From positions 310,001 to 374,000 of the forward strand of contig JADJYV010000002.1 of assembly GCA_016719575.1 (NCBI GenBank): DNA of 64,000 bases, written 5' to 3'. Positions 17,771 to 27,624 of this stretch are shown one piece after another (the stretch's first letter is position 1; each line of letters opens with the position of its first letter). The notes beneath the pieces were generated by a model, which ran no database searches, was not told the DNA's origin, and saw only the letters and a program-made list of their open reading frames with translations. This DNA comes from Pseudobdellovibrionaceae bacterium (GTDB lineage: Bacteria > Bdellovibrionota > Bdellovibrionia > Bdellovibrionales > Bdellovibrionaceae). The translations under genes were made by a program, and so were the position numbers.

Positions 17771-19665
17771 ATTTCTTCGGGCTCACTTTTTTCGTCTTGT
17801 TCGTCGTCTGATTCATTCAACTGCAAAAGAACTCTCTCGGCAAGAACTCTGTTGAAACCTTTAAGCTTGGCAATCTCTTCTGGATCTGCTTCTTTCAGGT
17901 CTTGAATTCCTTCAAAGCGGGTGAGAAGCGCCTTCTTTCTTTTTTCGCCGAGTCCTACGATAAAATCAAGTTCGCTCTCAAGGCTAGTATTCTCTCGCAA
18001 TTTTCGATGGTAGGTAATGGCAAAACGATGGGCCTCGTCGCGAATTCCTACGAGAATATGCAAAGCCTCGGCATTATTTTTAAAGATCACGGGATTCTGT
18101 CTTCCTGGTAGAAAAAAACGTTCCTCAGTGCTCGAAATTTCTGCTGCCTGAAAGTCTGACTCGGTACGCGCCTTGGCCATTCCAACCACTGAAATATCTT
18201 TTCGGCCTATTTCTTCTAAAATTCGTATTGCCTGTGATAACTGCCCCTTGCCGCCATCAACAACAATCAAATGGGGATCTTCGTACTCTTTATGCCGAAA
18301 TCTCCTACTTAAAACCTCGGACATCGAGGCAAAGTCGTTCGCACCCTGAACCGATTTAATTTTATAGCGCCGATAATTGTCTTTGCTTGGGACTCCATCT
18401 TCAAAAACGACTTGCGAAGCGACGGTCTCAGATCCCTGAAAATTCGATATATCATAACATTCAATTCTTGTTGGTCGCTGTTTGAGATTAAACTTTTCTT
18501 TGATTTCATCGAGACCGCGTAGTTTTTCTTCGGACTTAGACACATATTTTTCAAAATGAGCCTTGGCATTTTGGTTTGCCATTTCAACCAAAGAACGTCC
18601 CTTTTCGTCCGTCGCAAAACGAACTGTGTTTTTTTGTCCGGAGCGTTCAAACAAAACGGCTTCCATGAGTTTAGTCAAATCAAGACCGATATCTACGGGC
18701 AGCAAAACTTCGTCGGGTATAATGTTGTCCTCATAGTACTGATTCATAAAGGATACCAACCACTCACGAGGGTCGCTACTCTGATCGGTCACATCCAAGA
18801 CTGGAATAAAATGAGGACGGGTTCCGATCACCCGTCCCTGACGAATGTGAAGAGTTTCAATCAGACAGCCTCTTTCGTCGCCAAAGAAGCCAATCGCATC
18901 TTGATCTTGTTCTGAGGTGTCATTTATGACCGATTGCTTTGCTAAAATAGATTTTACGGCTTCGATGGAATCTCGCAAGCGGGCTGCGACTTCAAACTTT
19001 TCTTCATTTGCCGCGGCTTTCATTCTTTGCGTCATCGTTTTAACGAAGGTTTTGTTCTTTCCTTTTAGAAACAATAAAACTCCTTCAATTTCCTCTCGGT
19101 AATCCGCACTCGAAATATAACCAACACAGGGCGCAGTACAGCGCCCAATTTGATGGGTCATACATGGACGCTTTCGAGATTTAAAAATCGGATCGGTGCA
19201 ATCGCGAACTTTAAAGGTCCTATTTAAAAAACGAATGGTTTCAAAAACCGCCCCGCCGCTTGTATAGGGACCGAAAAAAAGACTGCCGTCTTTTTTGACT
19301 TTTCGACTCAAATACAATCTTGGAAATTCTGCCTCCCAGGTAAATCTAATATACGGATACGATTTGTCATCACGAAGGCGAATGTTGTATTTGGGTCGGT
19401 GCTTTTTTATCAATGAAGCCTCAAGCAAAAAGGCTTCGACTTCCGTTTTCGTTAATATATATTCGACATGGGTGATATTTTGCACCAAAAGTCGCGTTTT
19501 TGGAGAGTGATCTTTTCCCTCACCAAAATAACTTCGCACCCGATTACGAAGATTTTTTGCCTTACCCACATAGATAATTTTATCCACGGCGTTTTTCATG
19601 AGATAAACACCACTTTGAGTCGGATAATCTTTTACAATTTCTCGAATCTCAGCAACTTTGGACAT
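17767..19665 (-). CDS. uvrC: excinuclease ABC subunit C
   Basis: UvrC makes the two incisions around a DNA lesion in nucleotide excision repair, working with UvrB. The 632-residue protein has the GIY-YIG nuclease domain at residues 13-90 (SGVYLMKN, IYVGKAKNLRNRVRSYF), a UVR domain near 200-235 (AANEEKFEVAARLRDSIEAV), the RNase H-like C-terminal nuclease domain (IECYDISNFQGSETVAS; VVDGGKGQLSQA) and a helix-hairpin-helix end. It follows uvrB directly (adjacent stop and start) and overlaps murJ, so repair and wall genes share a transcript. Confidence 0.95.
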   Translation of the reverse strand: MSKVAEIREIVKDYPTQSGVYLMKNAVDKIIYVGKAKNLRNRVRSYFGEGKDHSPKTRLLVQNITHVEYILTKTEVEAFLLEASLIKKHRPKYNIRLRDDKSYPYIRFTWEAEFPRLYLSRKVKKDGSLFFGPYTSGGAVFETIRFLNRTFKVRDCTDPIFKSRKRPCMTHQIGRCTAPCVGYISSADYREEIEGVLLFLKGKNKTFVKTMTQRMKAAANEEKFEVAARLRDSIEAVKSILAKQSVINDTSEQDQDAIGFFGDERGCLIETLHIRQGRVIGTRPHFIPVLDVTDQSSDPREWLVSFMNQYYEDNIIPDEVLLPVDIGLDLTKLMEAVLFERSGQKNTVRFATDEKGRSLVEMANQNAKAHFEKYVSKSEEKLRGLDEIKEKFNLKQRPTRIECYDISNFQGSETVASQVVFEDGVPSKDNYRRYKIKSVQGANDFASMSEVLSRRFRHKEYEDPHLIVVDGGKGQLSQAIRILEEIGRKDISVVGMAKARTESDFQAAEISSTEERFFLPGRQNPVIFKNNAEALHILVGIRDEAHRFAITYHRKLRENTSLESELDFIVGLGEKRKKALLTRFEGIQDLKEADPEEIAKLKGFNRVLAERVLLQLNESDDEQDEKSEPEEI

Positions 19666-21777
19666 CTATTTTTTTTCACCTTCGAAGGGGCCGCTAGAAT
19701 CTTTTTCAACCTGTCCACTTCGCACCGTTAAATCTAGTATTTGGAGCCGTTTGATTTCATCGCGAATCTTCGCAGCTTCTTCAAACTCGAGATTCGAAGA
19801 GTAATCCTTCATTTTTTTTCTAAGCTTTTCGATCTCTTTTTCAACTTTTCCAGGTTCGTTTTCATATTTAATTGCTAGATTCAACATTTTTTGCTCTGGG
19901 TCCGCAACCAAATGAACACCAATCGAACCATCAAAGACATCTCCAAGCCCCTCTTTGATTCTCTTTTTAATAGAGACGGGTGTAATATTGTGTTTGATAT
20001 TGTACTCTGACTGAATGCCACGGCGCCGATCGGTCTCAGCCATCGCTTTCTTCATAGAGTCCGTGATGCGGTCGCCGTATAAAATCACTCTTCCATTGAT
20101 GTTACGAGCGGCTCGTCCAATCGTCTGAACCAAAGATCGCTCGGAACGTAAGAATCCCTCTTTATCAGCATCGGTGATCCCGACCAAACTGACTTCGGGA
20201 ATATCCAGACCTTCCCGTAGCAAATTAATTCCAACTAAAACATCAAACACCCCAAGGCGCAGATCTCGTAAAATTTCGGTCCGTTCGACGGTTTTGATAT
20301 CACTGTGCAAATATTTTACTTTTACATTGAGAGATTCATAGTACTCCGACAAATCTTCAGCGCTGCGTTTGGTCAGGGTCGTGATGAGAACTCTTTCGTT
20401 CTTCGCAACACGAACCCGGATTTCTTTCAGAAGATCGTCGACCTGGTGTTTGACGGGACGAACCTCTACAAGTGGGTCAATTAAACCGGTCGGACGAATA
20501 ATTTGCTCGACAATAATGCCCTCTGACTTCTGAAATTCGTAATTACCAGGAGTCGCAGAAACATAAACGACTTTGTCCATCATTCCCTCGAACTCTTGAA
20601 AGTTCAAAGGACGATTGTCCAAAGCACTCGGAAGGCGAAACCCATGCTCTACTAAAGTTGACTTCCGAGCTCGGTCACCACGATACATCGCTCCGATCTG
20701 AGGAACAGTCACATGGGATTCGTCGATGAAAGTCACAAAGCTTTTAGGAAAGTACTCCAGTAGAGTCGGCGGTGGTTCACCGGGCCCTCGACCTGTCAAA
20801 TGCCGAGAATAGTTCTCGATGCCCTGACAAAATCCCATATGCTCCATCATTTCAATATCGTAGTAGGTCCGCTGCTCTAAGCGCTGAGCCTCTAAAAATT
20901 TTATATTGGTATTGAGTTCAGTAATACGCCCGCGCAATTCTTCTTGAATACTCTGAATCGCTCGTTTTAAACTCTCATCACCCGTCGCATAGTGACTGCC
21001 CGGATAAATACCGATTTGATCAAGATCTTCTAGCACCTGCCCCGTCAAGGGATCAACCCAACAGATTTTCTCAACAAAATCGCCAAAAAACTCTACGCGA
21101 ATAGCTTTGTTATCCTCGTAGGGGGGGAAAATCTCTACAATGTCCCCTCGCACGCGAATAGCCCCCCGATGAAAATCAACATTGTTTCGCTGATATTGAA
21201 TCCGAATCAGTTCTTTTAAAAAATGATCTCGCTTAAGTTCGGAGTTTGCCACAACTTGAATCATCATACCTTCGTAGGCATCTGGTGACCCCAAGCCATA
21301 AATACAGGACACCGAACTTACAATAATTACATCACGACGATCGAACAAAGATCTCGTCGCTGAATGTCTCATCTTGTCAATTTGATCGTTGATGGCAGAG
21401 TCTTTTTCTATGTAGGTATCGCTCGAAGGAATATAAGCTTCTGGCTGATAAAAATCGTAGTAACTAACAAAATACTCGACGGCGTTGTGAGGAAATAATT
21501 CTTTAAATTCAGCATACAGTTGGGCCGCCAAAGTCTTATTAGGAGCCATAACCAAAGCCGGCTCGTTCAATTGCGCAATCGCGTGAGCCATAGTGAAGGT
21601 CTTGCCAGAGCCCGTCACACCAAGCAACGTTTGATGCTTTAAACCCAATTTAAAATTTTGTAACAAATCCCGGATGGCTTTTGGCTGATCTCCAGAAGGT
21701 TTAAAATCGGAAACTAATTGAAAATTTTTTTTAAATTTCCCTGTTTTATTTTGCAACTTTATTTTATCACTTCCCAA
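19666..21777 (-). CDS. uvrB: excinuclease ABC subunit B
   Basis: UvrB is the damage-verifying helicase-like ATPase that loads UvrC. The 703-residue protein has Walker A GVTGSGKT near residue 55, the beta-hairpin region YYDFYQPEAYIP near 108, Walker B-like FIDESHV near 350, the C-terminal helicase motifs (VGINLLREGLDIPEVSLV; QTIGRAARN) and a UVR domain near 650-690 (LEFEEAAKIRDEIKRL). The N-terminus is lysine-rich and slightly extended. The assigned start lies 19 bases inside the end of cysS; a later start is possible. Confidence 0.95.
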   Translation of the reverse strand: MGSDKIKLQNKTGKFKKNFQLVSDFKPSGDQPKAIRDLLQNFKLGLKHQTLLGVTGSGKTFTMAHAIAQLNEPALVMAPNKTLAAQLYAEFKELFPHNAVEYFVSYYDFYQPEAYIPSSDTYIEKDSAINDQIDKMRHSATRSLFDRRDVIIVSSVSCIYGLGSPDAYEGMMIQVVANSELKRDHFLKELIRIQYQRNNVDFHRGAIRVRGDIVEIFPPYEDNKAIRVEFFGDFVEKICWVDPLTGQVLEDLDQIGIYPGSHYATGDESLKRAIQSIQEELRGRITELNTNIKFLEAQRLEQRTYYDIEMMEHMGFCQGIENYSRHLTGRGPGEPPPTLLEYFPKSFVTFIDESHVTVPQIGAMYRGDRARKSTLVEHGFRLPSALDNRPLNFQEFEGMMDKVVYVSATPGNYEFQKSEGIIVEQIIRPTGLIDPLVEVRPVKHQVDDLLKEIRVRVAKNERVLITTLTKRSAEDLSEYYESLNVKVKYLHSDIKTVERTEILRDLRLGVFDVLVGINLLREGLDIPEVSLVGITDADKEGFLRSERSLVQTIGRAARNINGRVILYGDRITDSMKKAMAETDRRRGIQSEYNIKHNITPVSIKKRIKEGLGDVFDGSIGVHLVADPEQKMLNLAIKYENEPGKVEKEIEKLRKKMKDYSSNLEFEEAAKIRDEIKRLQILDLTVRSGQVEKDSSGPFEGEKK

Positions 21778-23209
21778 ACACTTCCCTCTGGAGTGTCATT
21801 GACGGAGATTCCCATCTTCGTCAATTGATCCCGAAGTTCGTCTGACTTTGCAAAGTCTTTTCTCTGCCTTGCTACAGATCGCGCCAGCACGAGTGCATCC
21901 ACTGTTTCTCTCTGAAGATTCATTTTCGCAAGCAGCATATTATCAAGTTTCAATAAAAATTCATGGGACGGTTCCTGAAACATTGCCATGATTTTACCGA
22001 GCCTGCGCACAAAATTAACAAAACTCTGCGCTTTTCCGCACGCAACGGGGCTCGCCTTAATTCCTCGCTTCACTTGACTGTTAAACTGACGGACGACATC
22101 AAATAGGGCTGCCACAACATTGGGCGTGCCAAAATCATCGTTTAGAGCCATCACAATTCTTTGCCAAGCCTCCGTCGCGAAACTTTCAAAACTCGCATCC
22201 GGCAATACAGATTGACCAACCAAGAGCCCCTCGGCCACAGACATGGCAGAGTAAATACGGGCCAAGTTTGCAATAGCCCGCTCAACAGCCTCATCACTGA
22301 AGTCACTGGCAGAGCGGTAGTGCACAGAGAGAATCATCCACTTGTATATTTCTGAATTGTAACGCTCTAAAAATTCCCGCATGGTTACAAAGTTGCCCAA
22401 GGATTTTGACATTTTTTGATTTCCAAAGTTGAGCATATGCCAATGCATCCAGTACTTCACATAGTTCTTACCCGTGCAGGCCTCGCTCTGAGCAATTTCG
22501 TTTTCGTGATGTGGAAAAATTAAATCCGTGCCGCCACCATGAATGTCGATCTGCTCACCAAATATTTTTTCAACCATCGCTGAGCACTCGATATGCCAAC
22601 CAGGGCGCCCCGGCCCCCAGGGAGATTCCCAAGAGGGCTCTCCAGGTCTTGAACCTTTCCATAAAGCAAAATCCAGAGGGTTGTGCTTTTTTTGGTCGAT
22701 CTCAACCCGCGCCCCCGCCTGAAGATCCTCAACATTGCGGCCACTCAATTTTCCGTAGGTCGGAAACTTTTCTATAGCATACATCACATCGCCGTCTGCG
22801 ACGTAAGCGGTTCCCCTCTGAACCAAGTCGGAAATAATTTTTCGAATTTGGTCCATACTTTCTGTAACTTTGGGATTGTAAGTATGAGGTCGCAATCCCA
22901 GAGCTTGAAAATCTTTTTGTATTCGAGGATATATTTCTCAGCAAGTTCTTGCGGCGGAATCCCCTGTTCATTGGCGCTATTAATAATTTTATCGTCGACA
23001 TCGGTAAAATTAAGGGCGTACTCAACCCGATAGCCTAGTTCTTCGAGCCAATTACGAACAAGATTGAAGAAAACGACTCCGCGAAAGTTTCCAACATGCA
23101 AAAAATTATACACAGTAGGACCACAAACATAGATTTTTACGAGACCAGGACTCAGGGACTCAAAGTTTTCAAGAGTTCTCGACTGTGTATTGTAAATCCG
23201 TAGCGACAT
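21759..23209 (-). CDS. cysS: cysteinyl-tRNA synthetase, frame broken by a missing base
   Basis: CysRS charges tRNA-Cys. The N-terminal part starts at 23209 and shows YVCGPTVYNFLHVGNFRG (HIGH-type motif, zinc Cys) and ALNFTDVDDKII. It loses frame after LEYKK at the T5 run 22914-22918 (A5 on the coding strand); one more A gives LEYKKDFQALGLRPHTYNPK and rejoins the second part. That part has WHIECSAM (zinc Cys/His), HHENEIAQSE and KMSKSLGN. Corrected length is about 483 residues, normal for the family. An essential gene is unlikely to be truly broken, so a consensus error is the likely cause. Four bases separate it from gltX upstream. Confidence 0.9.
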
Positions 23210-23212
23210 TAT

Positions 23213-24682
23213 TTACCTCAGTTTTGCTATTACTTTATTCGCACGATCCACCAGAGACGAAGTCTTGATCAAGGGAACTAAAATTTTAAGCTCTGTCCCA
23301 TGTGGTTTGCCAATGACCGCGACTCGAATCGGCATAAATAAATTTTTTCCTTTGGCATTCGCCTTCACTTTAACTTCGTCTTGGATTTTCAAAAACTCTT
23401 CTTCGCTTAAGTACTCTTTGCCCGTAGCCGCCACAAGATCCCGCCAAGCTACCAAAACAGCCTTTGTTGGCTCCCAGGCAAGAGTCTCCTCCGCCTCCGG
23501 CAGAACGACAAAAGACTTATCATTCAATGGTCTATACAATTCGATCCCATCGGCCAAAACTTCCATCGAAGTTTTAAATGCAGCCACAGACTTTTCTTGC
23601 CAAACTGGATCCATTGGCAACTCCATTTTTTCCCGCGCAAGGAATGGTTGCAAGAGCTTCCAAATCTCCGCATTGTCGCGAGCTCTGAGATGCTGAGCAT
23701 TCATCCATTTTAGCTTTACCCGATCAAACACCGCTCCAGAGGTGTGCAACCTGTCTAAACTAAACCCATTAATCATTTCTTGAAGCGTTAAGATCTCTTT
23801 TCCATCAGGATGGGACCAACCGAGAAGGGCAATAAAATTCAGAATAGCTTCTGGCAAATATCCTTCATTCTTAAAATGCCCCGTAGCCACCGCTCCTTTT
23901 CGCTTTGATAATTTTTGCCGTTCCTCATCCAAGATTAAAGACATATGGGCAAACTCAGGAGGGGTCCATCCCATGGCTTCGTATATCATCAACTGGCGCA
24001 AAGTATTCGGCAGATGTTCTTCAGCGCGCAAAACATGGCTAATCCTCATCAAATGGTCGTCGACCACGCAGCAGAAATTGTAAACCGGCATGCCATCAGA
24101 GCGAAGAAGAACAAAGTCCCCCACCATATCTGAAGGAAAAGTCACCTGCCCGCGAATATGGTCCGTAAAAATATAATCCTTCTTGAGATGCTTAGTTTTA
24201 AAACGCACCACCGCTTTTTCTCCGGCGCTGAGTTTCTCTTGTGCCTTTGCCAGTGACAAATCCTGATGGGGAGAGTTTATTTGCGGAGGACGACCTTCTG
24301 CCTTTGCTGCCTCTCGTTGACTTTCAATTTCAGCTTCAGTCATAAAGCAGTAATAGGCCTTGCCCTCGTTCAAAAGCTTTTCGGCAATTTCTTTGTAAAT
24401 CTTTTGTCTTTCGCTTTGGCGATAGGGCGCACACGGGCCCATGTCTGCGAGAGTTTGAGGCTCAACTCCCTCATCCCACAAAAGATTTAACCACACGAGA
24501 TCATCGACCACTCCGCGTAAGGACTCTTGGCTTGATCTCGCCTCATCTGTATCTTCGATACGAAGTACAAACTCCCCCCCATTTTTTTTAGCGTAAAGAT
24601 AATTATAAAGCGCAGTTCTCGCTCCACCTACGTGAAGAGAGCCTGTCGGAGAAGGTGCAAAACGGACTCGAACTTTAGACAT
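23213..24682 (-). CDS. gltX: glutamyl-tRNA synthetase
   Basis: GluRS charges tRNA-Glu. The 489-residue protein has the HIGH-type motif APSPTGSLHVGGARTALYNYL at residues 8-28, RIEDTDEARS near 44, the catalytic-domain stretch VYNFCCVVDDHLMRISHVLR and the KMSKS-type motif KLSKRKG near 250. The C-terminal anticodon-binding part is present and length is typical. A hairpin with a T-run ends 11 bases before its ATG, which places its promoter upstream or requires readthrough from carD. No discriminating-type assignment is made. Confidence 0.93.
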   Translation of the reverse strand: MSKVRVRFAPSPTGSLHVGGARTALYNYLYAKKNGGEFVLRIEDTDEARSSQESLRGVVDDLVWLNLLWDEGVEPQTLADMGPCAPYRQSERQKIYKEIAEKLLNEGKAYYCFMTEAEIESQREAAKAEGRPPQINSPHQDLSLAKAQEKLSAGEKAVVRFKTKHLKKDYIFTDHIRGQVTFPSDMVGDFVLLRSDGMPVYNFCCVVDDHLMRISHVLRAEEHLPNTLRQLMIYEAMGWTPPEFAHMSLILDEERQKLSKRKGAVATGHFKNEGYLPEAILNFIALLGWSHPDGKEILTLQEMINGFSLDRLHTSGAVFDRVKLKWMNAQHLRARDNAEIWKLLQPFLAREKMELPMDPVWQEKSVAAFKTSMEVLADGIELYRPLNDKSFVVLPEAEETLAWEPTKAVLVAWRDLVAATGKEYLSEEEFLKIQDEVKVKANAKGKNLFMPIRVAVIGKPHGTELKILVPLIKTSSLVDRANKVIAKLR

Positions 24683-24693
24683 GGATCAACCCC

Positions 24694-24726
24694 AAAAAAA
24701 AAGCCTGGCGATATGCCAGGCTTTTT
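24694..24726 (-). terminator. hairpin terminator/attenuator immediately before gltX
   Basis: On the minus strand a 12-bp stem (AAAAAGCCTGGC/GCCAGGCTTTTT, 24698-24709 with 24715-24726) around a 5-base loop is followed by more T residues. It lies after carD and ends 11 bases before the gltX start, leaving only a ribosome-binding site (GGGG) in between. Confidence 0.85.
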
Positions 24727-24759
24727 ATTTTCGCTAATTTCGGTCTAAAAATCAAAAGC

Positions 24760-25263
24760 TTATAAATTAACTCCGAAAATCGCTTTTACTTCTTGCTCCT
24801 GAAAGAGCTCATCCTGACTGGTCGCTAGCGTCAGCTCCTCTAGAAGTAGGCTGCGAGCCTTATCGAGCATACGACGCTCACCAAAGCTCAATTCTTTATC
24901 AACTTTAAGTAAGAACAGGTCGCGTAAAACCTCGGCAATTTCAAAAACTGAGCCGGTATTGATCTTTTCCATATATTCACGGTAACGGCGATTCCAAGTT
25001 TGATTGTCTATTTTGACATCAGATTCGCGCAGTATGCCCACCACGCGGCTGGCTTCCTCTTTGGAAATTATAGGACGAAGCCCCACGGTCGCCACGTTAT
25101 CTCGAGGAATCATTACTTTCATTCCCGTATCCAAAATTTGAATTGAGTAAAAAGTCTGCTTGCTTCCGAGGATCTCTTTGGTTTCGATCGCCGTCACACG
25201 CCCCACTCCATAACCCGGATAAACAGCATGATCGCCAACTTTAAAAGTCACAGTGCTCCCCAT
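24760..25263 (-). CDS. carD: CarD/CdnL family RNA polymerase-binding regulator
   Basis: CdnL/CarD binds the RNA polymerase beta subunit and stabilises open complexes at rRNA and other promoters. The 167-residue protein has the Tudor-like RNAP-interaction domain (FKVGDHAVYPGYGVGRVTAIE, residues 7-27) and the helical DNA-binding domain (NRRYREYMEKI, LRDLFLLKVDKELSFGERRML). These are the family hallmarks, with the Trp residue (NQTWNRRY) implicated in bubble contact. GAGGTCTTCCGATGG gives its ribosome-binding site and start. The downstream hairpin at 24698-24726 ends its transcript. Confidence 0.9.
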   Translation of the reverse strand: MGSTVTFKVGDHAVYPGYGVGRVTAIETKEILGSKQTFYSIQILDTGMKVMIPRDNVATVGLRPIISKEEASRVVGILRESDVKIDNQTWNRRYREYMEKINTGSVFEIAEVLRDLFLLKVDKELSFGERRMLDKARSLLLEELTLATSQDELFQEQEVKAIFGVNL

Positions 25264-25372
25264 CGGAAGACCTCCCTCATCATTGAATCTGAAAACAGAC
25301 TCATAGCCGAAGTACTTTTAACAAATTTGACACAACTTATCAAACGAAACAGGTCGTCGCTAAAAAAAATAC

Positions 25373-25400
25373 AAAAAGGCCCCGCGATTAGCGAGGCCTT
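25373..25400 (-). terminator. intrinsic terminator after the S8 protease gene
   Basis: On the minus strand AAGGCC pairs with GGCCTT (25395-25400 with 25376-25381), with an inner CGC/GCG pairing, and a T-run follows. It lies 28 bases past the protease stop. Confidence 0.75.
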
Positions 25401-25427
25401 CAGTCAGTTATTTCAATAACTTACAGA

Positions 25428-27539
25428 TTAGTTCTCACGCGCTGTATAAACTAGAGCGTAAGCTTGTTTACCATTTTTACCTTGAGGAACCTTAAACCCA
25501 GTTACCGTCAAAGTATAAGTCCCTGCGGGAAGATTTGAATACTCGATCACCTCATTGTTATTTCGGCGATCTTGCGGCGTCGCAACCTGGGGTCCCGTTA
25601 AACTCAAGTCAAGATCATTCACAAGCGCTACGGAAGCATTCGGCGAACCCGGAGCGTCCATGTAAACCAAGTTTGCCAAAATCATTCCGGGACGGTTTAG
25701 AGTGAAGGTCACCTGAGTGCTTTCGCCTTGACCGACGCCGGACCTGTTATCGACAAACTGAGTTCCAGCTCCAAGTTCAACAATTCGAGTGATATCCATG
25801 CGCCCGTAGCCTTCGTCAAAATTCGGACGACGCGTAAGGAGCTCTTGGCCCCGAGAGGCACCCAATTCACCATATTGACCCGGATACATATCAACAGCCG
25901 TGTGAAGCAAAGTTGCCTTTACGAGAGCTGCAGACGGATTAGCAATTTTTGCTTTCTCTTGAAGCATTTGCCTTGCGATTGCGGCTCCTCCAGCGGCCAG
26001 AGGTGTTGCCATCGAAGTTCCGCCCGAGAAAGCATAGTCTGCGTTGTAAGCACCCCAAAGTTCACTTGAACCCGCAACGTGAGATCTTGCACTCAATATA
26101 TTGGTCCCTGGAGCAACGATTTCTGGCTTAGTTCGTCCATCTGCTGTTGGACCTCGAGATGAAAACATCGCAACACCATTCGCGTTGTCCGACAAGTAGG
26201 AGCTAAAAATTGGTTCAGCACTCCACGACTCATTCGCCGCACGAAGCTTACTGACTGGCACTTGAAGTCCACCCGTTGTCGTCACATTTTCAGAAGCACC
26301 AACAGTCAAAGTATTTTTAGCAGTTCCAGGAGAACCAACAGAGCCTGGATCGATTCGCCCGTCCTTATTTTTATCCACACCACTGTTTCCAGCTGCAAAT
26401 AAAATTAAAAAATCAGGATTGTTGAACATATACTCGTCGACGGTCGATGCCATCGTGTCATAAGCACCTAAATCTCGAGGAGAACCCCAAGAATTCGTAT
26501 GAATTCTGGCTCCTTCGCCAAAGGCCTTCTGAAACAAATCCGATAGATTGGTTGGAACGGTCAGGTTTTTCATCATTGGCGACCACATCCCCTGAGGAAC
26601 AAAGGCGGCTTCATAGGCGCCGCCACGAAGCTTGCCTCCAGAAGCGGTCCCGCGCCCCAAAACCGAGCCGGCCACGTGAGTCCCGTGCCCCATTGGATCA
26701 TCCCAAGATTTTGAGAACAAACCGAAAATATGTCCGTTTAGGACGGCCCCTAAAAAGTCTGTCGAAAGTTTACCTTCCCCCATATCAAGGCCGGTATCAG
26801 CCATTGCAACAACCTGATTTCTTCCGGCGAAGCCCGCAGCCCAAGCTCCGTCAAATCTCATAACTGAGGTTCCTGTTTCTGAACCATTAATATCCGTATA
26901 ATCCCCAGCTAAAAACTGGGGAGTTAAAGCGGCCACATCATTTGAAAAGTCCATATGCAAAGGAATCATCTCTGCATAAGGCTGAACATGCTCGACCCCC
27001 TGAATTTCTGCCACTCTGCGAATCGCAGCACGTGCAACAGAGGCCACGACAGACTTGCCGCTCGCCGAGTATACAATCGCCAACGGCAAAGCCTTGATTT
27101 TCGCCGCGATATCCTGGGTCTCAGACTCCTTAAAAGTCTTCACTTGAATGGATTGCAGCTCATCTTTGTTAAAAACACTGACAGGCGCAAAAAAATGGCT
27201 CGTTTTGTATTCCGCCGAAAAAGGAATAACCGCCTCAACAGCATGACCACCGCGCCAAGTCTGAACTTTTGCATAGGAGGCTCTCACCATCAACGCATCG
27301 TCTGGAAGATAGCCAAAAATCTCAGCCCCAATATGCTTCAATGAGGTTTTGTCGCCCTCTGTGATTGAGTTCTTAAATTGGATAATTAAATCCTGCGACC
27401 CTTGATATTGAACGTTTTTTAAATTCTCGATTGCTCGACTCTTAATATTCCCTGCATTTAAGCGAAGCTCCGTGCCCGCATTTGCTGAAAATGTCGACAA
27501 TACGGTCATAGCTAAGATGCCAACTGAAAGTGCCTTCAT
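25428..27539 (-). CDS. secreted subtilisin-like serine protease (S8)
   Basis: A 703-residue exported protease. The signal peptide is residues 1-21 (ending FSANAG). A propeptide-like region runs to about 225. The catalytic triad is Asp248 (VAMADTGLD), His285 (GHGTHVAG) and Ser509 (GGTSMATP), with oxyanion Asn385 (AAGNSG). A PA-like insert is not evident. The C-terminal 120 residues (from FVDNRSGVGQGES, ending AYALVYTAREN) resemble a P/proprotein-convertase-type beta domain. Good AGGGGGAG ribosome-binding site before the ATG at 27539, and an intrinsic terminator follows, so it is a single-gene unit. A nutritional or predatory role is plausible for this lineage but is inference. Confidence 0.9.
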   Translation of the reverse strand: MKALSVGILAMTVLSTFSANAGTELRLNAGNIKSRAIENLKNVQYQGSQDLIIQFKNSITEGDKTSLKHIGAEIFGYLPDDALMVRASYAKVQTWRGGHAVEAVIPFSAEYKTSHFFAPVSVFNKDELQSIQVKTFKESETQDIAAKIKALPLAIVYSASGKSVVASVARAAIRRVAEIQGVEHVQPYAEMIPLHMDFSNDVAALTPQFLAGDYTDINGSETGTSVMRFDGAWAAGFAGRNQVVAMADTGLDMGEGKLSTDFLGAVLNGHIFGLFSKSWDDPMGHGTHVAGSVLGRGTASGGKLRGGAYEAAFVPQGMWSPMMKNLTVPTNLSDLFQKAFGEGARIHTNSWGSPRDLGAYDTMASTVDEYMFNNPDFLILFAAGNSGVDKNKDGRIDPGSVGSPGTAKNTLTVGASENVTTTGGLQVPVSKLRAANESWSAEPIFSSYLSDNANGVAMFSSRGPTADGRTKPEIVAPGTNILSARSHVAGSSELWGAYNADYAFSGGTSMATPLAAGGAAIARQMLQEKAKIANPSAALVKATLLHTAVDMYPGQYGELGASRGQELLTRRPNFDEGYGRMDITRIVELGAGTQFVDNRSGVGQGESTQVTFTLNRPGMILANLVYMDAPGSPNASVALVNDLDLSLTGPQVATPQDRRNNNEVIEYSNLPAGTYTLTVTGFKVPQGKNGKQAYALVYTAREN

Positions 27540-27624
27540 CTCCCCCTCCTTGTTTAGAAAAAATCAGATCACGCGTTCTAAAGAGAGTATAGAAAAAAAC
27601 ATTTCGCAGCGCGCGGCCTTGATT

